A stretch of DNA of 64,000 bases from the NCBI RefSeq assembly GCF_002288925.2, contig NW_022098026.1, forward strand, positions 26,966,920-27,030,919. The letters are read 5' to 3'. A program made the translations under genes and the position numbers. Within the stretch, counting starts at the first letter, position 1. Each line of letters starts with the position of its first letter. This DNA comes from Delphinapterus leucas. Taxonomy: Eukaryota > Chordata > Mammalia > Artiodactyla > Monodontidae. Under the pieces are notes generated by a model that was given only the letters and a program-made list of their open reading frames with translations, was not told the DNA's origin and did not search any database. Below, piece after piece: positions 56,599 through 64,000 of this stretch.

Positions 56599-58062
56599 AA
56601 AACCAAACAAGTTATTAGGCATTTTTCTCCATATTGCTTAAGTGTATGAGTTTAAGACACAGCCCCTATTCTCAATATCAAGAAGACAATCCATAAAAAA
56701 ACAACTAAAACATAAATGATTCAAAGGCATTTTCCTCCATGGTGCAACTACGGCACTTCTAAAATAATTAGGTCTTTCCGCTTAGAAATTGGTATTATAA
56801 CTCTTTAAACCTAAGTGACAGGTGTTTCTTTCATTCCTCCTTTTGATCTCAAGGAATATATAACTTATTTCTCTAAATCTAACATCTCACACCCTCCCCA
56901 TCTGTGCTTTCCACCTGTGTAACCCATCCCGACATTATTACACACAGATTAGGAGCCAGGAACAGCCTTCTGCTTATCCAAATCCTACTTACTCAGTTTC
57001 TACCTTCACCTCCACGTTTTCCACTTTTATTCTGCAAGCTGCTAACTCTCCATTTTCAATTGCAACATCCTAATACCCAGGTGCCAAAGAAATCTTCCTT
57101 AAGTAGCCTATCCCACATTGGTCTCCCGTTTCACAGAATTCCTATAGCCACTGACTACTGCCTATATCCAAGATTTAACCCCTTGACAATACAAATCTTC
57201 AGGTACTGTTACTTTGGCGTTTCTCTCTCTACACCTGTAAGATAAAACCTACTGTTTGTCTTATGTCTTCATAGAACCTGGGTAACGAGCAAGCACTAAG
57301 CTGATTCTCTGAGATCATTTAAGTTTGCAGACAATCTGAAACCCACAAACATGAAAACCTCACTCCTATTCTCCGCTTTCTAGGTGCCTTCAACCAGAAA
57401 CTCAGGTCTTATCTTTAGACATTATTCAACATAAGCAGCAATGTGTTGCTACTAAGTACACTATGGTAAAGTAATGTGCACACTGTAGGTAACTCAGATA
57501 CTTATGAGATTAAAAACAAACTGGTTTGATTTGGACCTTATTCTTCCTAATAGTTTCAAAAGATGCAGAAGAATCAAGTAATTTAATGGATGAAAGCTAA
57601 AAAAAAGGGGAGGGGGCAAGGTCTCATTTACTATTTGTTTGTTTCAAATCAACGTCTTTAGACTTAGTGTTGCCTGACCAATCAAGGAAGTAGGCCAAGG
57701 AATGAGCTCGCAACTTAGAAAACCATCATTTCTTACTGAGAGCATAAAAAAGGTACCTTAAGGTCTGAAGAAGATGCTAAGAGAAGGCAAGGTCCATCTC
57801 TCTGATCTTATTTCCTTCCTCTAAACCCATATCCAAACTAATTCTAGTTAAAAAATTAAGAAACAGATAAAAAGCACAAGCCTAAGATAATACATGCACA
57901 AGTCAATAGGGCTGACCAAAAAATGCTAACAGAATTCAGAAAAAGCAAACGATCAGTGGGAACTACATCTGTCCAAAGAAACCTAGTGAAAATGGTCTGT
58001 TACTAGTCAGATCCTGAAGGAGGGATAATATTTTGATAGATAAGGTAGAAAAAGATGTGCTA

Positions 58063-58392
58063 AGGGCTTCCCTGGTGGCGCAGTGGTTGGGAATCCACCT
58101 GCCAATGCAGGGGACACGGGTTTGAGCCCTGGTCCGGGAAGATCCCACATGCCGTGGAGCAGCTAAGCCTGTGTGCCACAACTACTGAGCCTACGCTCTA
58201 GAGCCTGCGAACCACAACTACTGAAGCCTGCGTGCCTAGGGCCCGTGCTCCACAGCAAGAGAAGCCACTGCAATGAGAAGCCTGCACACCACAATGAAGA
58301 GTAGACCCCGCTCGCCGCAACTAGAGAAACCCCGTGTGCAGCAATGAAGACCCAACACAGCTAAAAATAAATAAATTAATTAAAAAAAAAAA
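58063..58392 (+). mobile_element. Long CHR SINE
   Basis: Complete long-class copy. The flanking repeat is aaaagatgtgcta (58050-58062 and 58393-58405). Confidence 0.95.
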
Positions 58393-58405
58393 AAAAGATG
58401 TGCTA

Positions 58406-58700
58406 GGCAGAGGCAAGAATAGACCATGGGCTCGCATAAAGGGGCGAATCAAAGTGACTGATAGTTTGGGGCTATATTATAGACTCTTGAATACCAGGCT
58501 AATGTGCTTTAAATTCTATAGATAACTGAGGAATTATCAGTGGAGTATGGATGGGACATAAGTATTAAGAGTTGGCCTTGGAATGTGCAATATGGAAACT
58601 GGGGAGTAGGGGAAGGAGTGACAATGACATGAGAACCAATTAGAAGAGTTATATTATAGCTGAAGATGTGGAGCTAGAGGTTTCTTTTCTCTATTAAATC
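58406..58700 (+). repeat. Ancient repeat, unresolved family
   Basis: 'agaccatgggctcgcataaa', 'atggaaactggggagtaggg' and similar GA-rich words resemble the old repeat also seen near 10890-11420 and 16140-16560. Low certainty. Confidence 0.35.
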
Positions 58701-59310
58701 TCGATGAAAATGGAAATACCTTAGAAAAGAAACAAAATGACTGAAATGAAATATTTTAGGTATTGCTATGAGACCCAAGGACTTCCAAGAATAGTAAATC
58801 AGTGTAATTATCGTAAATACTCAGTTCAGATTAAAGGACCTAAATATGCCCATCCCTATGACTATAACAATAACAAGAGAAAAAAGAACATTTGTTTAAC
58901 GTAGGTCTTCCCCCTCTGACTCGATTGGTGACGGTTAATTTTATGCATCAACCCAACTGGGCCAAGGGATTCTGAAATAGCTGATAAAACGTAAAACAGT
59001 ATGTGAAGGTATCTCCAGAAGAGATTAGCATCTGAATGACAGGCTAAGTAAAGAAAATCACCCTCCCTAAGGTGGGGTACCTGAACAGAATAAAAAGGCA
59101 GAGGAAGAGAAATTTCCCTCTCTGCTAGAGCTGAAACATTCATCTTCCATCTTCTGCTCTAGGACATCCGTGCTCCTGGTTTTCAAACCTTAGGACTCAA
59201 ACTGGGACGTAAATCATTGGCTCCCCTGGTCTCAGGCCTTTGGGCTTGATCCAGAACTACACTGCTGGTTTTCCTGGGCTTCCAGCTTATAGACCACAGG
59301 TCATGGGACT

Positions 59311-59726
59311 CCCTTTTTTTTTAATTTTATTTTTTTATACAGCAGGTTCTTATTAGTTATCTATTTTATACATATTAGTGTATATACATCAGTCAAAATC
59401 TCCCAATTCATCCCACAACCACCCCCACCACCACCACTTTACCCCCTTCGTGTCCACATGCTTGTTCTCTACATCTGTGTCTCTATTTCTGCCCTGCAAA
59501 GCGGTTCATCTGTACCATTTTTCTAGGTTCCACATATATGCATTAATATACGATATTTGTTTTTCTCTTTCTGACTTACTTCACTTTGTATGACGTCTCT
59601 AGATCCATCCACGTCTCTACAAATGACCCAATTTTGTTCCTTTTTGTGGCTGAATAATATTCTATTATATATATGTGCCACATCTTCTTTATCCATTCGT
59701 CTGTCAATGGGCATTTAGTTTGCTTC
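59311..59726 (-). mobile_element. LINE-1 3' fragment, 5' truncated
   Basis: Same subfamily and orientation as 2559-3197 ('tatacagcaggttcttatta', 'ctgccctgcaaagcggttc'). It is flanked by a 14-nt repeat, caggtcatgggact (59297-59310 and 59727-59740). Confidence 0.93.
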
Positions 59727-59804
59727 CAGGTCATGGGACTTCTTAGCATCCATAATCATGTGAGCAAATCCCTCATAATAAATCTCTTTCTGTCTACCTA
59801 TAAA

Positions 59805-60240
59805 TATATCTCGCTTTATTGCTCTTTGCAGGTATCATGTTTTTTACAAACTGTGGCAACCCTGCCTTGAACAAATCCATCAGCACCATTTTTCCAACAG
59901 TATATGCTCACTTTGTGTTTTTGTCACATTTTCATTATTTTTATATTTTCGTTATTATTATATTTGTTATGGTGATGATCTGTGATCTTTATTTTTGATG
60001 CTATTGCAAAAAGTTACCACTCGCTGAAAGCGCAGATGATGGTTAGCACTTTTTGGCAATAAAGTATTTGTAAATTAAGGTAGGTACAATTTTTTTAGAC
60101 ATAATGCTATTGCACACCTAACAGACTACAGTATAGTGTAAACATAATTTTTAATGCACTGAGAAACCAAAAAATTCGTGTGACTTTGCTTTATTGTGGT
60201 ATTCTGGAACTGAACCTATAATAACTCTGAGGTATGCCTG
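59805..60240 (+). mobile_element. Tigger1-type DNA transposon, internally deleted
   Basis: The left end has 'ttttttacaaactgtggcaa' and 'catttttccaacagtatatg'. The right end has 'tcgctgaaagcgcagatgat', 'gacataatgctattgcacac' and 'gaggtatgcctg'. The transposase region is missing, so this is a non-autonomous remnant. Confidence 0.85.
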
Positions 60241-60299
60241 TATATATGATCCATCGGTTCTATTTCTTTGGAGAATCCTAGTATAATAGGGGCGGCCAT

Positions 60300-61712
60300 T
60301 TTATGTCTTGTTCACAACTCTATATTCCCAGCATCCAGCACAATGCTTTACATGCAGGAAATGCTCAGTAACATTTGCTGAATTAAAGAATAAAAAGCTG
60401 TATTAGAGGTTTTTACCAGGCTAGGGCATGCTTGACGTGGCAGATGAGGAAAACAAAAAAAGGAATACAAAAATACTACCTGTACCGAAAGTATAAAGTC
60501 ATCAGGAAGCATCTACTCATCTTTGATTCAAATAAGTCAAATAATTATAAAAGTTTAGAAGTGACAGTCGTAACAGATAAATGTCTTTTCCTATGCCATT
60601 TATCTTCCCATCTTTAGATTATTAATGTCAGAGTCTTTACTGAACTAAAAGTATGAGCACTGAATCAGTGCTGTAATATACCCATTTTCATAGCATCTAC
60701 ATTCTCAAGACAGTGTATCTCAAACTTAGTCTCTTGCCAAATTATCATCATCCAACTTTTATGTTCCTTTTTATGAGGGTAGAAATTAAGGACCTGGTCT
60801 AGTACAATCTCGCTCAACTCTAAGAACTAGCTCAAATTCCCCCTTTAGGTTGCTACTGCTAACAGTTCCAGCCACCTTATTCTCTTTAGTCTGAATTCCT
60901 TTTAATGTTCCTATACATTAATATTTATGTGCACCATCCTTAACAGTAGAATTTTGCCTTTCATAATATTATAAAAACTATAGATAGCTCTTCTTCCCAT
61001 CCTTCAACAGCACCCAAATTACCATGGGCCAAAAAAAGTCACCTACAGGCAATTCTTGTTTATCTTTTCCTGTATCTTTCTTCTTGCTTCTCATTGTAAT
61101 CATGCCACGTTGCCTTCTTTTCCCTTTTTGTTCTGTTTCTGGCGTGAGTGTGCTGGGGTTAACAATTCATTTAAAACAGTTAAGAAAGGCACTTCCTTCT
61201 CCCCCCTCCTCCTAAATTACCAGACTTCAACAGCAGGCGACCCTCAACCACAACACAAGCCCTCAATTCTCAATTTAAATTCCTGAGTCTCAAAAGTCAC
61301 CAATCCTCCTAGTACTGCATTCAATAGTTGATTACTTCTGAAAGGTGGAAGCATCTATGAACTTGAGTCTTAAGACACTGTAACCCTTTAACCTAGAATT
61401 GTTAGTACTTATTAAGCTCCATTTTATTAATGGCATTCATCATGAAAACAGAACTATGATGCACAGCTTTGACTACATTTTGATTCATGTAACTCTTCGG
61501 CGCTTCTGAAGAACTAGACACAGGACTAAAAATGTAGGTCACCTCCTGATTTTCTATTAACTCTTGGTATACAAGATTGCTGTGTAACTCTCATTCTCCT
61601 TCTCTGCCCATATTTTCTCCTTAGATTTGTGGCCTGCATTTTACTTTGAATACCTAGGTACCTAGAATTTAATGAACTAAACTTTTCTCTTGCCATCAAA
61701 AATTTAAGACCA
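60300..61712. other. Intronic unique DNA
   Basis: A MIR/L2-like tail at about 60310-60390 ('cagcacaatgctttacatgc', 'agtaacatttgctgaatt'). The rest is unassigned and has no coding exon. Confidence 0.5.
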
Positions 61713-61988
61713 GGCCTCCCTGGTGGCGCAGTGGTTCAGAATCTGCCTGCCAAGGTAGGGGACACGGGTTCAAGCCCTGGTCCAGTAAGATCCCACATGC
61801 TGCGGAGCAACTAAGCCCGTGCGCCACAACTACTGAAGCCCTTGTGCCTAGAGCCCGTGCTCCCCAACAAGAGAAGCCACCACAATGAGAAGCCCGTGCG
61901 CCGCAACGAAGAGCAGCCCCCGCTCACCGCAACTAGAGAAAGCCCACATGCAGCAACAAAGATCAAATACAGCCAAAAAAAAAAAAAA
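61713..61988 (+). mobile_element. Long CHR SINE
   Basis: 'cctccctggtggcgcagtgg' to an A-tail. The flanking repeat is aaa(t)ttaagacca, one mismatch. Confidence 0.94.
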
Positions 61989-62689
61989 AAAATTAAGACC
62001 ATCAATCTATTTCCTCCTCTTGCAATTTCATTTAAAACACAATTCATATTTTATAAGGTCAGTAACACAAAATTTTTATTCATAATGCTTTGGATTTACA
62101 ACTTGCAGAAATACCTTTGAAATAGTTTGGGATCCAGAGCATTTTAACTAGAGAAAGACACTCATTGCTGCTATTTGGCTACTGCAGGGAACTGGAAAAT
62201 CAGGTTTAATAAAGAAAACAGACACTAAGTTTTCTGGTGAATTAAGCAACTAGAACCAGAAACACAAATACCGATTAGACCGATTTCTCCATACTAAAAA
62301 CTGATTTAGACGTTAAGTAAGAAAAGAACCACAGTTTTAGCTGTGGGTATGGTGATCAGAGTAATAATTCTGATAATGTGATGATTTCAAGAAATTTTAG
62401 ATATTAATTCTATCTTTTACTTCACTGAACCTTTCCCAGAACTTTCCTAGGTCTTCCAAACCTTTTTTAATTGGCTAATTTCCCCACCCTTACAATCTCA
62501 CACCCCTGGGGAGGGCACTGATAAGCATAGAAGTAATTTAAAATTGAACAAGACTAGAAAGGTAAAGAAAATAAATACTGGAAATCCACCAACTGAGAGA
62601 CCAATCCTGCATCAATGTATTTAGCTACAATAACCAAGAACTTGCCCAAACAACTTGTGTGGGTGGGTGGGAGGTGCTAGTTCTACACC

Positions 62690-63180
62690 AAGTGTTCTGA
62701 ATCTTTTTTGTTGTCATGGATCCCCCACCTTTGGTAGTCTTATGAGGCCTACGGATCCCTTCTCAGAGTATTTTAAATGCATAAAATAAAATATATAGCA
62801 TTATAAAGAAAACCAATTTTAGAGAAATTCAGTTACCATAAAATTACTTTAAAATCAATCTTGCTATAGTAACATACATGCTCCATATTAAAGCATTAAA
62901 TAAATTTAGAGGCAGGTCTAACTAGTACTATAATTTTGAATATAAAGACTATTTTGAGTTACATGCAACAATAATGTAATATGAAAATACCTGTGATTTC
63001 TATTGGTGACAAAGCCATAGGTACTGCCAAAACTAGTGGGGACTGGTTGCCTACGTTTATAAAAGAAAAACTAGGTTCAGTTAGAGGTACATGAAAATAA
63101 AGGTGGAATTGTTTTCCTATCCAATTCACTGACCTTGTGGAGGGTAAATCCCTGAACCAAGTTAAGAACCCTGCTCTAAA
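62690..63180. repeat. hAT-like DNA transposon fossil
   Basis: 'catggatcccccacctttgg', 'ctgtgatttctattggtgac' and, at the end, 'aagttaagaaccctg' match a common mammalian 'gg-gtccatggac' type repeat. Exact family not determined. Confidence 0.5.
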
Positions 63181-63454
63181 CAGATTTTTAAGGTAAATAG
63201 ACTGCAGAATAAGATCTAAAACTTGGACATCATATGTGTTTCACTCAGCAATAATAATGTCAACTAAGATGATTCGCTTTCCTTCTTCATCCTAACCCTC
63301 CTAACTGCTACTACTAATCCTTTACTCACAATATCATCCCTAAGATCTTTGAATTATGCTGTAGGATTTCCACATCAGTCCCCTTGTTCCTTGCCCTCTG
63401 CCTTAAAAGATGCATAAATGTTCCTTAACCCGCAAATTTTAAAAACACAAACAA

Positions 63455-63660
63455 AGGGCTTCCCTGGTGGCACAGTGGTTGACAGTCCGCCTGCCGATGC
63501 AGGGGACACGGGTTCACGCCCCGGTCCGGGAAGATCCCACATGCCACAGAGCGGCTGGGCCCGTGAGCCATGGCTGCTGAGCCTGCGCGTCTGGAGCCTG
63601 TGCTCCACAACGGGACAGGCCACAGCAGTGAGAGGCCCGCGTACCGCAAAAAAAAAAAAA
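63455..63660 (+). mobile_element. CHR SINE, 210-nt class
   Basis: Little-diverged copy with 'cggtccgggaagatcccac' and 'aggcccgcgtaccgc', then a long poly(A). The flanking A/C-rich repeat is imperfect. Confidence 0.94.
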
Positions 63661-63667
63661 AAAAAAA

Positions 63668-64000
63668 CCACAAGCAAAAAAATGTGCTTTGATACTTAGT
63701 AGTACTAAAGCTCCTATTAATTTACCCTTTCAATATTTATGGTGGCTAACAAGACAAAACCCAATAATTCTTGCTCTCATAGCTTACAGCACAGTCTGTG
63801 TAGGCAAACACATATGATGAAAGAGAAACTGATGGTGAGAAGGTACAAATTATGGGGACCCAATAGATCTTTCAGAGGGAGGCATTAGGAAAAGCTTCTC
63901 GACTAAGAAGTATGTTGATTCTTGAAGCATAAACAGAAGACGGCCAGGTAAAGAGGTGTGTCGGGGTTAGGAGTACGCATTAAGCTTGTTATTCACAAGA
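63668..64000. other. Intronic DNA at the window edge
   Basis: 'gcattaggaaaagcttctcg' and 'agacggccaggtaaagaggt' are weakly reminiscent of the unresolved old repeat seen elsewhere. No exon recognised. Confidence 0.35.

Larger units (their letters stand above)
58925..60290 (+). repeat. Old interspersed repeat carrying L1 and Tigger1 insertions
   Basis: The outer pieces are 58925-59310 ('ggttaattttatgcatcaac', 'ctgggcttccagctta'), 59741-59804 ('catccataatcatgtgagca', 'taataaatctctttct') and 60241-60290 ('tctatttctttggagaatcc'). Together they spell one common mammalian repeat of a family I cannot name with certainty, cut twice by later insertions. Confidence 0.7.
53113..64000 (-). other. CSNK1A1 5'-side intron (at least 10.9 kb, runs off the window)
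   Basis: I looked for the exon encoding the [20 protein letters not shown] region on the minus strand and did not see it, so this whole stretch reads as one intron. It is the most SINE-dense part of the window (eight CHR copies) and also holds a nested L1/Tigger1 complex (58925-60290) and a hAT-like repeat (62690-63180). Confidence 0.75.

Noticed and set aside
1..64000. CRISPR array, operon or phage-like structure
   Set aside because: The repeats are dispersed retroposons, not regularly spaced, and the gene is a spliced mammalian gene.

Overview
The window looks like nuclear DNA of a whale or dolphin (Cetacea). The diagnostic signal is about 23 tRNA-derived SINEs that open with a 'ttccctggtggcgcagtgg' type head, carry a Pol III B-box-like ggttcgagccc, and end in an A-rich tail. 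These match the CHR SINE families of cetaceans and their close relatives. I recognised no ruminant-type BovB or Bov-tA repeats. Old mammalian repeats (MIR, MaLR LTRs, Tigger1, MER5, old L1) fill in the rest. Prokaryotic features (operons, ribosome binding sites, CRISPR) do not apply.

The only protein-coding gene I can support is CSNK1A1 (casein kinase 1 alpha), on the minus strand. Eight constitutive coding exons and one 84-nt cassette lie between 53112 and 28487, each with conserved splice borders and phases that join in frame. They encode residues 78-337 in the numbering of the 337-residue form. Residues 1-77, the 5' UTR and the promoter must lie beyond position 64000, because 53113-64000 is all intron. 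The gene shows two built-in sources of isoforms. One is the 28-residue L cassette (47347-47430), inserted between the catalytic loop and DFG exons. The other is a pair of competing 5' splice sites at the end of the C-terminal exon (a GT donor at 35931 and a GC donor at 35967), which add or remove a 12-residue tail insert. The terminal exon holds only 'F-stop' and a repeat-free 3' UTR of up to about 1.9 kb.

Layout: 1-15 kb is a GC-richer intergenic segment dense in MIR, LTR and SINE copies, with a CA microsatellite. 15-26.6 kb is AT-rich intergenic DNA with old L1, MER5 and SINE copies. 26.6-28.5 kb is the CSNK1A1 3' UTR. 28.5-53.1 kb holds the exons and their introns. 53.1-64 kb is a long 5'-side intron that is very rich in SINEs and contains a three-layer nested transposon. 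In mammals with known maps, the DNA 3' of CSNK1A1 leads toward the miR-143/145 host gene; I found neither mature miRNA sequence here.

I did not find an undescribed biological system. The points most worth a second look are the dual GC/GT donor that sets the kinase C-terminus, inverted near-identical SINEs flanking the DFG exon, a roughly 13.7 kb stretch without CHR SINEs over the 3' end of the gene, and several clean nested insertions with intact target-site duplications.
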